Position numbers and translations under genes: made by a program. DNA of 64,000 nucleotides from Halopseudomonas maritima (GTDB lineage Bacteria; Pseudomonadota; Gammaproteobacteria; Pseudomonadales; Pseudomonadaceae). The DNA is taken from assembly GCF_021545785.1 (NCBI RefSeq), contig NZ_CP079801.1, positions 992,001 through 1,056,000 of the forward strand, given 5' to 3'. The stretch's first letter is position 1, and each line of letters starts with the position of its first letter. Positions 1 through 8,825 of the stretch are shown piece after piece. Under the pieces are notes generated by a model. That model was not told the origin of the DNA and made no database searches. It saw only the letters and a list, made by a program, of their open reading frames with translations.

Positions 1-2285
1 GCCTCGGCAATGTGGTACAGCGCCGTCTGGCAGGAGCGCCGCGCCACACTGTTGGCCTGCGTGGTGTACTGGCGGTCCTTGATGATATCCAGGTAAAAAC
101 CGCCCAGCTCCTGCACACAGAAGTTGTGAATCTTCTGGTACACGTTCCAGAAGCGGTAAGTATCGTAAGCCTCGACAATTTCCTGCTGCAGCAGGCGCGC
201 ACGATCCACCGCCCAGCGGTCCAGATCAAGCATCTGCTCGGCCGGCAGCGCATCGGTCGCTGGGTCAAAGCCGTTCAGGTTGGACAGCAGGAAGCGTGCG
301 GTATTGCGGATGCGACGATAGGCATCGGCACTGCGCTGCAGAATCTGGTCAGACACCGCCATTTCGGCCGAGTAGTCGGTCGACGACACCCACAGACGCA
401 GGATGTCAGCGCCCAGCGTGTCGTTGACCTTCTGCGGGGCAATGGTGTTGCCCAGCGACTTGGACATCTTGCGGCCCTTCTCGTCCACGGTAAAACCGTG
501 GGTCAGCAGGCCGCGATAGGGAGCGTGTCCGTCAATGGCCGCACCGGTCAGCAAGGACGAGTGGAACCAGCCACGGTGCTGGTCAGAGCCCTCCAGATAC
601 AGATCGGCGCGCGGGCCTTCATCATGCCCCATGGGGTGCGAGCCACGCATTACGTGCCAGTGGGTCGTCCCGGAGTCAAACCACACATCCAGCGTATCGC
701 TGGTCTTCTCGTACAGCGACGCCTCGCCACCCAGCAGCTCGGCAGCATCCAGGTTGAACCAGGCATCGATACCCTGCCGCTCGACCCGCTGCGCAACCTG
801 CTCAATCAGCTCAACGGTACGCGGGTGCAGCTCGCCCGTCTCGCGGTGCAGGAAGAACGGGATCGGCACGCCCCAGTTACGCTGGCGGGAGATACACCAG
901 TCCGGGCGACCGGCAATCATGTTGTGCAGGCGCTGCTTGCCCCAGGCCGGGACAAACTCGGTTTCTTCAATGGCCTTGAGCGCGCGCTCACGCAGCGTAG
1001 CGCCGCCATCAACCGGTACGTCCATGCCGACAAACCACTGTGCAGTGGCACGGTAGATCAACGGCGTCTTGTGGCGCCAGCAGTGCATATAGCTGTGCTG
1101 GATGCGGTTGTGCTTGAGCAGCGCACCGACTTCTTCCAGCTTGGCAACAATGGCCGGATTAGCCTTCCAGATGAACTGGCCACCAAAGAACGGCAGGTCA
1201 GACACGTACACGCCATTGCTTTGTACCGGGCTGAGAATATCGTCGTTGCTCATGCCGTACTGCTTGCAGGTACGGAAGTCATCCTCACCGTAGGCCGGCG
1301 CCGAGTGAACGATGCCAGTACCGGCGTCCAGCTCAACATACTCGGCCAGATAGACCGGAGAGAAGCGCTCGTACAGCGGGTGACGGAAACGGATCAGCTC
1401 AAGCGCTGTACCTTCAGCGGTTGCCAGCACCTGCCCCTCAAGGCCGTAGCGCTCCAGGCAGCTCTCGACCAAGTCTTCAGCCAGCACCAGCAGACGCTCG
1501 CCGGTATCAACCAATGCGTAGTTGAATTCAGGGTGGACGTTCAGCGCCTGGTTGGCCGGGATGGTCCAGGGGGTGGTGGTCCAGATGACGATCGCGGCGG
1601 GCTTGCTCAGCGCAGGCAGACCAAAGGCAGCGGCGAGCTTATCGGTATCTTCCGCCACAAAGGCCACATCGATGGCCTCGGAGCTCTTGTCCTGGTATTC
1701 CACCTCAGCCTCGGCCAGCGCCGAGCCGCAGTCAAAACACCAGTTGACCGGTTTCAACCCCTTGAACACCACACCTTGCTCGACCAAACGACCCAAGGCG
1801 CGGATTTCACCCGCCTCGTTGGCAAAGTTCATGGTCAGGTAGGGGTTGTCCCAATCACCCAGCACACCCAGGCGAATAAAGTCTGCCTTCTGCAACGCAA
1901 CCTGCTCGCCCGCGTATTCGCGACACAGCGCGCGCACCTGATCGGCCGGCAGATGCTTGCCGTGGGTGGTCTCAACCTTGTGTTCGATCGGCAGGCCGTG
2001 GCAGTCCCAGCCCGGAACGTAGGGTGCATCAAAACCCGACAGGGTCTTGGAGCGGACAATCATGTCCTTGATGATTTTGTTCAGTGCATGACCGATGTGA
2101 ATCACGCCGTTGGCGTAGGGAGGGCCGTCGTGCAGGATGAACTGCGGGCGCCCCTGGCTGACCTCGCGAATCCGCTGATACAACCCGTCCAGACGCTTGA
2201 GCGTCTGGGGTTCGCGGTTCGGCAGCCCGGCCTTCATCGGGAAATCCGTGGCGGGCAGGTTCAATGTCGCTTTGTAGTCGGTCAT
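1..2285 (-). CDS. ileS: Isoleucyl-tRNA synthetase (3' end beyond the window)
   Basis: Class I aminoacyl-tRNA synthetase that charges tRNA-Ile in the cytoplasm. The first ~761 residues are present and the C-terminal part lies left of position 1; the family is about 940 residues long. The start is the ATG at 2285, giving MTDYKATLNLP. The HIGH motif is at residues 63-66 and the KMSKS motif at about 606-610, the same spacing as in the E. coli enzyme. The editing domain lies between them. The gene is 23 bases downstream of ribF on the same strand, so it probably belongs to the murJ-ribF-ileS group (lspA usually follows, outside the window). Confidence 0.97.
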   Translation of the reverse strand, partial: MTDYKATLNLPATDFPMKAGLPNREPQTLKRLDGLYQRIREVSQGRPQFILHDGPPYANGVIHIGHALNKIIKDMIVRSKTLSGFDAPYVPGWDCHGLPIEHKVETTHGKHLPADQVRALCREYAGEQVALQKADFIRLGVLGDWDNPYLTMNFANEAGEIRALGRLVEQGVVFKGLKPVNWCFDCGSALAEAEVEYQDKSSEAIDVAFVAEDTDKLAAAFGLPALSKPAAIVIWTTTPWTIPANQALNVHPEFNYALVDTGERLLVLAEDLVESCLERYGLEGQVLATAEGTALELIRFRHPLYERFSPVYLAEYVELDAGTGIVHSAPAYGEDDFRTCKQYGMSNDDILSPVQSNGVYVSDLPFFGGQFIWKANPAIVAKLEEVGALLKHNRIQHSYMHCWRHKTPLIYRATAQWFVGMDVPVDGGATLRERALKAIEETEFVPAWGKQRLHNMIAGRPDWCISRQRNWGVPIPFFLHRETGELHPRTVELIEQVAQRVERQGIDAWFNLDAAELLGGEASLYEKTSDTLDVWFDSGTTHWHVMRGSHPMGHDEGPRADLYLEGSDQHRGWFHSSLLTGAAIDGHAPYRGLLTHGFTVDEKGRKMSKSLGNTIAPQKVNDTLGADILRLWVSSTDYSAEMAVSDQILQRSADAYRRIRNTARFLLSNLNGFDPATDALPAEQMLDLDRWAVDRARLLQQEIVEAYDTYRFWNVYQKIHNFCVQELGGFYLDIIKDRQYTTQANSVARRSCQTALYHIAE

Positions 2286-2308
2286 GTTGTGTCAGGCTCT
2301 CAAAAAAT

Positions 2309-3235
2309 TCACAGGCCCCACTGGGCCCTGGCGGCAGCAAAATCGGCCTTGATCGCTGCCTGCAATGCGTCCAGCGAGTCGAAACGCTGCTCGTCTCGCA
2401 GTTTCTGATGAAATACCACAGTCAGGCGACGCCCGTAGAGATCGCCGGAAAAATCAAACAGGTGCACCTCAAGGTGTGCCTTACCGTCACCGCTGACCGA
2501 TGGGCGCTTGCCGATGTTGGCCACGCCCTTGCGCACTACGCCATCCACCTCTGCGCTGACGCGGTATACCCCGTGCAGCGGCGGGTTCACACGTTTGAGC
2601 TGCACATTGGCGGTCGGCGCTCCCAGCGTGCGGCCCAGCTGCTGACCATAGACCACGCGTCCGGTAATGCTGAACGGGCGGCCCAGCAGCAACGAGGCAA
2701 GAATAAAGTCACCGTCTGCCAACACCTGGCGCAGACGGGTACTGCTGATACGCTCGCCATTCTCGGCCACGGTGTTGGCCGCCTCGACGGTAAAGCCGTG
2801 TTTGGCGCCGCTATCTTGCAAAAAGGCAAAGTCGCCGGAACGATCACAGCCAAAGCGGAAGTCGTCTCCCACTTCCAGGTGACGCACACCCAAGCCCTCG
2901 ATCAGCACCTGCTGAACAAACTGCTCGGCGCTCAGCTCACGCAACCGGCGGTTAAACGCCAGACAGAGCACCCGATCAACGCCGTGCTGCTGCAACAGCG
3001 CAAGCTTCTCGCGCAGACGCGTCAAACGCGGCGGCGCAGCATCGGGCGCGAAGAACTCACGGGGTTGCGGCTCGAAAATCACCACGCAGCCAGGCAGGCC
3101 AAGGCGCTCGGAGTGCGCACGCAGGCGCGCCAGAATGGCCTGGTGGCCAACATGTACGCCGTCGAAGTTGCCGATGGTGGCGACGCAGCCCCGGTGCCGG
3201 GGCCGCAGGTTATGTAAACCGCGGACCAGTTCCAT
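2309..3235 (-). CDS. ribF: Bifunctional riboflavin kinase / FAD synthetase
   Basis: Phosphorylates riboflavin to FMN and adenylates FMN to FAD. It has 308 residues, the normal length. The N-terminal nucleotidyltransferase half starts MELVRGLHNLRPRHRG and carries the NFDGVHVGHQAIL motif. The C-terminal flavokinase half carries GRVVYGQQLGRTLGAPTAN. The ATG at 3235 was chosen because it gives the family N-terminus; an upstream extension adds about 30 residues of unrelated sequence. It lies between murJ and ileS, a conserved pseudomonad order. Confidence 0.96.
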   Translation of the reverse strand: MELVRGLHNLRPRHRGCVATIGNFDGVHVGHQAILARLRAHSERLGLPGCVVIFEPQPREFFAPDAAPPRLTRLREKLALLQQHGVDRVLCLAFNRRLRELSAEQFVQQVLIEGLGVRHLEVGDDFRFGCDRSGDFAFLQDSGAKHGFTVEAANTVAENGERISSTRLRQVLADGDFILASLLLGRPFSITGRVVYGQQLGRTLGAPTANVQLKRVNPPLHGVYRVSAEVDGVVRKGVANIGKRPSVSGDGKAHLEVHLFDFSGDLYGRRLTVVFHQKLRDEQRFDSLDALQAAIKADFAAARAQWGL

Positions 3236-3305
3236 ATTGCTCGTCAAAGGTGGATCAATCGAAACGCAGCAGTATACAGACTTGCAGGGCACCCCGTCAT
3301 GCCGT

Positions 3306-4883
3306 TCAACCCTGCCCCGCTCGCAGCTCACGCAGGCGCAGCCCCAGCGCGAACAGTACCGCCAGGTACACCAGCATCCCGCCCACCACCAGCAGCGTCA
3401 TTTCCCAGACCTTGCGCTGCCAGCCCCAGGCCAGCCAATCCGGCGTTGCCGGCACCAGCCATATCAGCAGCGCCGCCATGGCCGCCGTGGCCAACACCAG
3501 ACGCAAGGCAAAGCGCGGCCAGCCCGGCTGCGCGTGGTACACGCCATCGCGGCGCAGCCCCCACCACAGCAGCCCGGCATTGAGCAGCGCCGACAGCGAG
3601 GTCGCCAGCGCCAGCCCCACATGCTGCAACGGCCAGATCAACAGCAGGTTCAACCCCATGTTGGCCACCATGCAGATTATGGCGATGCGCACCGGCGTCT
3701 TGGTGTCCTGCCGCGCAAAATAGCCTGGCGCCAGCACCTTGATCAGCATGAAGGTCATCACGCCGATCGCGTAGGCACGCAGCGCTGCTGCTGACTGCCC
3801 CACGTCCGCGTCGGTCATCGCACCGTAATGAAACAGCGTCGCGATCAACGGCTCCGACAGCAGCAACAGCGCCAGCGCCGCCGGCACCCCAACCAGCAGC
3901 ACCATGCGTACCGCCCAATCCAGCGTACGCCCGAAGGCTTTCAGGTCTTCGCCTGCATGCTGGCGAGAAAGGGCCGGCAAAATGACCGTGCCAATGGCGA
4001 TACCAAAGGCCCCCAGCGGCAACTCAGACAGTCGATCAGCGTAATACAACCAGGAAATACTGCCCGTCTGCAGGAAGGACGCCAGCACAGTGTCCAGCAA
4101 CAGGTTGATCTGACTGACCGACACACCAAAGAGCGCCGGAATCATCAGCGTCATGATGCGTTTGACGCCCGGGTCCTTGCGGTTGGGCCTTGGCACCGGC
4201 AGCAGCTTGATCTGCGCAAGAAACGGCAGCTGGAACAGCAGCTGCGCCACCCCGGCAATAAACACCCCCCAGGCCAGCGCCATGATTGGCTGCTCAAAAT
4301 AGGGCGTCAGGCAGAGCGTCGCGCCAATCATGCAGACGTTCAGCAGCACCGGAGTAAAGGCCGGCACAGCGAAGCGACCGTAACTGTTCAGAATCGAGCC
4401 GCAGAGCGCAGTGAGGGAAATCAGGAATAGGTACGGGAAGGTAATGCGCAGCATGTCGGTCGCCAGCGCGAGCTTGGCGGCATCATCATGAAAGCCGGGC
4501 GCAAACAGGGTAATCAGCACCGGCGCCCCCGCCACACCAAGCGCGGTGATCCCGGCCAGGGTCAGCCCCAGGGTGCCGGTTACTCGGTCCACCAACTGAC
4601 GCACCTCCGCCAGCGTGAACTTGGTGCGGTATTCCGAGAGCACTGGCACAAAGGCCTGCGCGAAGGCGCCCTCAGCAAACAGGCGGCGCAAAAAGTTCGG
4701 AATCTTGAAGGCGATAAAAAACGCGTCAGCCTCAGACTGCGAACCAAAATAGGCTGCAACCACGATGTCCCGCACCATGCCCAATACCCGCGACAACAAA
4801 GTCATGACACTCACCACCATGCCGGATCTGAGCAGGCTGGGCGCCTTGGGAGTAGCGGGTTCGGGAGCAGCAGATTGGGACAT
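3306..4883 (-). CDS. murJ: Lipid II flippase MurJ
   Basis: Polytopic inner-membrane protein of the MOP superfamily that moves lipid II to the periplasmic face. It has 525 residues and many hydrophobic segments spread along the length. The family N-terminus SGMVVSVMTLLSRVLGMVRD is at about residues 21-40. The ATG at 4883 gives MSQSAAPEP, whereas an in-frame upstream extension is not family-like. It is upstream of ribF with a 70-base gap. The enzymes that make its substrate are encoded in the dcw cluster later in the window. Confidence 0.95.
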   Translation of the reverse strand: MSQSAAPEPATPKAPSLLRSGMVVSVMTLLSRVLGMVRDIVVAAYFGSQSEADAFFIAFKIPNFLRRLFAEGAFAQAFVPVLSEYRTKFTLAEVRQLVDRVTGTLGLTLAGITALGVAGAPVLITLFAPGFHDDAAKLALATDMLRITFPYLFLISLTALCGSILNSYGRFAVPAFTPVLLNVCMIGATLCLTPYFEQPIMALAWGVFIAGVAQLLFQLPFLAQIKLLPVPRPNRKDPGVKRIMTLMIPALFGVSVSQINLLLDTVLASFLQTGSISWLYYADRLSELPLGAFGIAIGTVILPALSRQHAGEDLKAFGRTLDWAVRMVLLVGVPAALALLLLSEPLIATLFHYGAMTDADVGQSAAALRAYAIGVMTFMLIKVLAPGYFARQDTKTPVRIAIICMVANMGLNLLLIWPLQHVGLALATSLSALLNAGLLWWGLRRDGVYHAQPGWPRFALRLVLATAAMAALLIWLVPATPDWLAWGWQRKVWEMTLLVVGGMLVYLAVLFALGLRLRELRAGQG

Positions 4884-4910
4884 GAAGTATCGCACCGAAA
4901 TAAAAGCGCC

Positions 4911-4940
4911 ATAATAGCGGCGCACCGCTGCCATTGTCAG
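4911..4940 (-). promoter_or_regulatory. Putative sigma-70 promoter of murJ
   Basis: On the minus strand CTGACA (4935-4940) is followed by an 18-base spacer and TATTAT (4911-4916), about 27 bases before the murJ start codon. Read by eye against the sigma-70 consensus. Confidence 0.55.
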
Positions 4941-5020
4941 GCAGCTTGGGTGTAAAATGCCGCCACCTCGGCCACTGTGACCACTGATCAACAGGGCCGT
5001 TCAAGCCGGCTTTCACAGGC

Positions 5021-5049
5021 TTGACATTCGACAAGACCGGCGGCATAGT
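5021..5049 (+). promoter_or_regulatory. Putative sigma-70 promoter of rpsT
   Basis: TTGACA (5021-5026), a 17-base spacer and CATAGT (5044-5049). This predicts a leader of about 45 bases before the rpsT GTG start. Confidence 0.65.
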
Positions 5050-5100
5050 ACGCGGCCTTATTTGTACCTAATTCATCCAGATTTTCTGAGGAGCAAGACG

Positions 5101-5373
5101 GTGGCCAACTCACCTCAAGCCAAGAAACGCGCCAAGCAGGCCGAGAAGCGCCGCAACCACAATGCAAGCCTGCGCTCCATGGTCCGCACCTACATCAAAA
5201 ACGTAGTCAAGGCGATTGACGCCAAGGACCTCGACAAAGCCAAGGCCGCTTACACTGCCGCCGTTCCGGTCATCGACCGCATGGCTGACAAAGGCATCAT
5301 CAACAAGAACAAGGCCGCTCGCCACAAGAGCCGCCTGAACGCGCACATCAAGGCCATGGCTGAAGCCGCCTGA
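5101..5373 (+). CDS. rpsT: 30S ribosomal protein S20
   Basis: Small-subunit protein that binds 16S rRNA. It has 90 residues, very rich in Lys, Arg and Ala, with the family N-terminus ANSPQAKKRAKQAEKRR. The start is the GTG at 5101, preceded at a good distance by a GAGGAG ribosome binding site. An in-frame TTG at 5062 would add 13 residues not found in the family. A rare start codon in rpsT is known from E. coli (UUG), where it takes part in autoregulation; the same role here is inference. The gene is monocistronic, with its own promoter and terminator. Confidence 0.96.
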   Translation: MANSPQAKKRAKQAEKRRNHNASLRSMVRTYIKNVVKAIDAKDLDKAKAAYTAAVPVIDRMADKGIINKNKAARHKSRLNAHIKAMAEAA

Positions 5374-5392
5374 TTCGCTGTTCTTGCTGAAT

Positions 5393-5420
5393 AAAAAAAC
5401 CGGCCTAGGCCGGTTTTTTT
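5393..5420 (+). terminator. Rho-independent terminator of rpsT
   Basis: A run of A, the palindrome ACCGGCCTAGGCCGGT and a run of seven T, 20 bases after the rpsT stop. Confidence 0.85.
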
Positions 5421-5444
5421 GTACCCAGAGACAGACCCAAGACC

Positions 5445-5471
5445 AAAAAAAACGCCTTGCGGCGTTTTTTT
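5445..5471 (-). terminator. Terminator of the proB transcript
   Basis: A-tract, AACGCC TTGC GGCGTT hairpin and T-tract just beyond the proB stop on the minus strand. The symmetry means it could also act on the plus strand behind the rpsT terminator. Confidence 0.8.
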
Positions 5472-5487
5472 CTTGCACAACACACAC

Positions 5488-6606
5488 TCAGACCAGCACA
5501 AGATTATCCTTGTGAACCATCTCAGGGTCGTCGATATAACCCAGAATGCCGGCAATCTCGTCGGTAGACTTGCCAGCAATACGCGCCGCATCCTGCGCAG
5601 CGTAATTGGCCAGACCTCGCGCAACTTCGCGCCCGTCCGGCCCAACACAGACGACCATCTCGCCGCGCCGAAAACCACCTTCGACACCCACAACACCCAC
5701 CGGCAGCAAACTGGTCTTGCCCGAGCGCAGCGCCCTGACAGCCCCCGCATCCAGCAGCAAGCGCCCACGGGTCTGCAAGTGCCCCGCCAGCCACTGCTTG
5801 CGCGCCACCAGCATACCCTTCTCGGACAGCAACAGCGTACCCAGCGACTCGCCCGCGTGCAGCCGATCAATCACTCGCTCCAGCCGACCACCCACAATCA
5901 CCGTGGCCGCCCCGGAGCGAGCAGCCAGGCGCGCCGCGCGCAACTTGGTCGCCATACCACCACGGCCCAGCGCACCCGCACTTCCGCCCGCCATTGCATC
6001 CAACTCAGGGTCGTCCGCCATGGCTGAGGACACCAGCTCGGCATTCGGATTACTGCGCGGATCGGCAGTAAACAACCCATCGCGATCAGTCAAAATGACC
6101 AGCAGGTCCGCCTCGACCAGATTGGTCACCAGCGCACCCAGCGTATCGTTGTCGCCAAAGCGGATCTCATCGGTAATGACGGTGTCGTTTTCGTTGATAA
6201 CCGGAATAACACCCAGATCCAGCAAGGCGCGCAGCGTGCTGCGGGCGTTCAGGTAGCGCTTACGATCCGACAGATCATCATGAGTCAGCAACACCTGCGC
6301 CGTAGACAGCCCATGACGCTGGAAACTGGACTCCCAGGCCTGCACCAGCCCCATCTGACCGATGGCAGCAGCTGCCTGCAGGTCATGAGTGGTCTTGGGC
6401 CGCTCACTCCAGCCCAGACGACTCATACCGGCCGCCACCGCCCCCGAGGACACCAGCACCACCTGTGCACCAGAGGCGCGCAAGGCCGCCAATTGCTCAA
6501 CCCATACCGCCATTGCCGCCTGATCGAGGCCACGACCGTCACCAGTGAGCAGCGCACTGCCAATCTTCACTACCCAGCGACGGGCCCCGGTTACCTTTTC
6601 GCGCAT
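5488..6606 (-). CDS. proB: Glutamate 5-kinase
   Basis: First step of proline synthesis, making gamma-glutamyl phosphate from glutamate and ATP. It has 372 residues: an amino-acid-kinase domain (about 1-260; WVVKIGSALLT near the N-terminus, NENDTV and FGDND for substrate and metal binding) and a C-terminal PUA domain (about 280-370). The family is usually 367-377 residues. The ATG at 6606 gives MREKVTGARRWVVKIG. It is downstream of obgE on the same strand with a 66-base gap. Confidence 0.95.
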   Translation of the reverse strand: MREKVTGARRWVVKIGSALLTGDGRGLDQAAMAVWVEQLAALRASGAQVVLVSSGAVAAGMSRLGWSERPKTTHDLQAAAAIGQMGLVQAWESSFQRHGLSTAQVLLTHDDLSDRKRYLNARSTLRALLDLGVIPVINENDTVITDEIRFGDNDTLGALVTNLVEADLLVILTDRDGLFTADPRSNPNAELVSSAMADDPELDAMAGGSAGALGRGGMATKLRAARLAARSGAATVIVGGRLERVIDRLHAGESLGTLLLSEKGMLVARKQWLAGHLQTRGRLLLDAGAVRALRSGKTSLLPVGVVGVEGGFRRGEMVVCVGPDGREVARGLANYAAQDAARIAGKSTDEIAGILGYIDDPEMVHKDNLVLV

Positions 6607-6672
6607 GCTGATTCCATCAACAAATTGTCAAAGCCTACCCGTGGCGACTGCGGCCGCCGCCACGGCGCTCAC

Positions 6673-7878
6673 TCAACGGACGTAGATAATCTCAGGCCCG
6701 TCTTCGTCATCCTCATCGTCGTCATCATCCAGGTCATCCACACCGACGCCCTGCTTGCGCAGCGCACGCCGATCATCCAACTCCTGGATATGCGCGCGAG
6801 CCTCATCTTCAATGCGCTGATCAAGCTCCGCCATCGCTTCGGCGTACTCTTCATCCTCGACCAGTCGATGCTCACGCTCATCCAGCCAATTCATGACATC
6901 CTTGGCCAGCTCAGCAGTGCCCTGGCGCTCAGACGCCGAGATGACGTACACCGGACCTTCCCACTCCAGACGCTCAACAACATCATCCAGAATGGCCTGC
7001 TGCTCATCTTCGAGCAGTTGATCGCACTTGTTCAGCACCAGCCAGCGCTCACGCAGGGTCAGCGAAGGACTGAACTTGCCCAACTCATGCAGGATGGTTT
7101 CAACCGCCTCAACAGGATCGGACTGATCCAGCGGCGCCATATCAACCAGGTGCAGCAGCAGCCGCGTACGCGACAAGTGCTTGAGAAAGCGCGTCCCCAG
7201 ACCCGCACCATCGGCAGCGCCGGCGATAACACCCGGGATGTCGGCAATCACAAAACTACGCAACTGACCCACATCCACCACACCCAGATTGGGCACCATA
7301 GTGGTAAAGGGATAATCCGCAACCTTGGGCTTGGCCGCGGAGACAGAACGAATAAAGGTACTTTTGCCGGCATTAGGCAGGCCCAGCAAGCCGACATCGG
7401 CCAACACCTTCAGCTCCAGCTTGAGATCTCGCAGATCCCCCAGCGAGCCCTGAGTGGTCTGCCGTGGTGCGCGATTCACACTGGACTTGAAACGCGTATT
7501 GCCCAAGCCATGAAAGCCGCCCTGCGCAACCAGCAGACGCTGCCCCGGCTCTGTCAGGTCACCAATGATCTCCTGGGTACCCGCATCGATTACCGTGGTG
7601 CCCACCGGAACGGGAAGAACCATATCCTCGCCCTTGGCGCCGGTACAGTCACTGCCACGGCCATTTTCGCCGCGCTTGGCATTAAAGCGACGCGTGTAGC
7701 GATAGTCCACCAGGGTATTGAGATTGACGTCAGCCTCCAGAAAGATGGAGCCACCATCACCACCATCACCGCCATCAGGGCCACCCTTGGGGATGAACTT
7801 CTCACGCCGAAAGCTCATGCAGCCGTTACCACCATCGCCAGCCTTGACCGTGATGGCTACCTCATCAACAAATTTCAT
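6673..7878 (-). CDS. obgE: GTPase Obg (CgtA)
   Basis: Essential GTPase linked to 50S assembly and the stress response. It has 401 residues. The glycine-rich Obg domain is at about 1-158 (MKFVDEVAITVKAGDGGNG), followed by a G domain with G1 GLPNAGKST, DIPGV (G3), NKCD (G4) and SAS (G5). The C-terminal tail is very acidic, with a run of Asp and Glu, before EIIYVR; such a tail is common in pseudomonad Obg. The gene follows rplU-rpmA, the usual bacterial arrangement, but a terminator hairpin separates it from rpmA. Confidence 0.97.
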   Translation of the reverse strand: MKFVDEVAITVKAGDGGNGCMSFRREKFIPKGGPDGGDGGDGGSIFLEADVNLNTLVDYRYTRRFNAKRGENGRGSDCTGAKGEDMVLPVPVGTTVIDAGTQEIIGDLTEPGQRLLVAQGGFHGLGNTRFKSSVNRAPRQTTQGSLGDLRDLKLELKVLADVGLLGLPNAGKSTFIRSVSAAKPKVADYPFTTMVPNLGVVDVGQLRSFVIADIPGVIAGAADGAGLGTRFLKHLSRTRLLLHLVDMAPLDQSDPVEAVETILHELGKFSPSLTLRERWLVLNKCDQLLEDEQQAILDDVVERLEWEGPVYVISASERQGTAELAKDVMNWLDEREHRLVEDEEYAEAMAELDQRIEDEARAHIQELDDRRALRKQGVGVDDLDDDDDEDDEDGPEIIYVR

Positions 7879-7930
7879 TCTGCTCCCCTTCCCGGAAGGG
7901 ACGGGTTAATGGAAAGAATACGCTACAAAC

Positions 7931-7962
7931 AAAAAAGCCCCGTCGCAAGACAGGGCTTTTTG
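7931..7962 (-). terminator. Terminator of the rplU-rpmA operon
   Basis: AGCCCTGTC and GACGGGGCT form a stem closed by a TTGC loop and flanked by A and T tracts. It lies between the rpmA stop and the obgE start, so obgE is probably read from its own promoter or by read-through. Confidence 0.75.
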
Positions 7963-7976
7963 CAATCTCGGGCCAA

Positions 7977-8234
7977 TCAGGCAGTTACGACACTAACGTA
8001 ACGACGATTGAATTTGCCTTTGACTTCAAACTTGACCACGCCTTCCGCCTTGGCGAACAGGGTGTGATCCTTGCCCATACCGACGTTCTTGCCAGCGTGG
8101 AACTCAGTGCCGCGCTGACGGACAATGATGTTGCCCGGAACGATAGCCTGACCGCCGTAGATTTTCACGCCAAGTCGTTTGGATTCTGAATCGCGGCCGT
8201 TACGCGTGGAACCGCCTGCTTTTTTGTGTGCCAT
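7977..8234 (-). CDS. rpmA: 50S ribosomal protein L27
   Basis: Large-subunit protein near the peptidyl-transferase centre. It has 85 residues and starts MAHKKAGGSTRNGRDSESKR, the standard gammaproteobacterial N-terminus with no cleavable extension. It lies 24 bases downstream of rplU, with which it is co-transcribed. Confidence 0.98.
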   Translation of the reverse strand: MAHKKAGGSTRNGRDSESKRLGVKIYGGQAIVPGNIIVRQRGTEFHAGKNVGMGKDHTLFAKAEGVVKFEVKGKFNRRYVSVVTA

Positions 8235-8258
8235 GAGTCTTTACTCTCCTGAATCAGC

Positions 8259-8570
8259 TTAGGCAGAGATGCCGGTGATCTTGATTTCGGTGTACCACTG
8301 ACGGTGGCCCTGACGCTTCATGTGGTGCTTGCGACGACGGAACTTGATGATGCGAACCTTGTCGCCACGACCGTGTGCACTGACTTCCGCAGTCACCTTG
8401 GCACCCTCAACAACCGGCGCGCCGATTTTCACGTCATCACCGTTGCCTACCAACAGCACCTTGTCAAACTCAATGCTGGCGCCGGTTTCAACGTCCAGCT
8501 TCTCTACTTTCAGGAACTCGCCTTCAGCGACCTTGTATTGCTTGCCGCCGGTAACAATGACTGCGTACAT
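8259..8570 (-). CDS. rplU: 50S ribosomal protein L21
   Basis: 23S rRNA-binding protein of 103 residues, starting MYAVIVTGGKQYKVAEGE and with the C-terminal signature KFRRRKHHMKRQGHRQ. First gene of the rplU-rpmA operon and divergent from ispB, as in most gammaproteobacteria. Confidence 0.98.
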   Translation of the reverse strand: MYAVIVTGGKQYKVAEGEFLKVEKLDVETGASIEFDKVLLVGNGDDVKIGAPVVEGAKVTAEVSAHGRGDKVRIIKFRRRKHHMKRQGHRQWYTEIKITGISA

Positions 8571-8646
8571 GTTGCTTTCTCCGTAATCCTGCTCACCCAG
8601 CGCTTTGTCTAATAGTTAATGGCTGGCATGGCTGCAAGTGATCTCG

Positions 8647-8675
8647 CCTATCGAGACCGACCTTGCCATTGTCAA
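8647..8675 (-). promoter_or_regulatory. Putative rplU-rpmA promoter
   Basis: Minus strand TTGACA (8670-8675), 17-base spacer, GATAGG (8647-8652). A perfect -35 with a weak -10, about 80 bases upstream of rplU. Confidence 0.5.
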
Positions 8676-8764
8676 AACAGGGATGCTTTTTATCTCAGGG
8701 CGCGAATTTTACTCAACCACCCAGCATTACGCAAGTCTCGGCACGGTATGAAAATCCGCCTTTC

Positions 8765-8793
8765 TTGACAGCCCGCGGCCTGCAACCTAGCAT
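8765..8793 (+). promoter_or_regulatory. Putative ispB promoter
   Basis: Perfect TTGACA (8765-8770), 17-base spacer and TAGCAT (8788-8793), about 33 bases before the ispB ATG. Confidence 0.6.
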
Positions 8794-8825
8794 GCCGCGG
8801 AACCTTTTCTGGAATTCTGCATTCA

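Noticed and set aside
12..2408. A 798-codon open frame on the plus strand
   Set aside because: It is antisense to ileS in a GC-rich gene. Its translation has no recognisable family, while the minus strand has HIGH and KMSKS at the right spacing.
5393..5471. Possible small RNA between the two hairpins after rpsT
   Set aside because: The two hairpins are better explained as the separate terminators of the convergent rpsT and proB transcripts; no promoter lies between them.
6280..8001. A 573-codon plus-strand frame over proB and obgE
   Set aside because: It crosses two well-identified minus-strand genes and a terminator, and its translation is rich in His, Gln and Arg as expected for an antisense frame.
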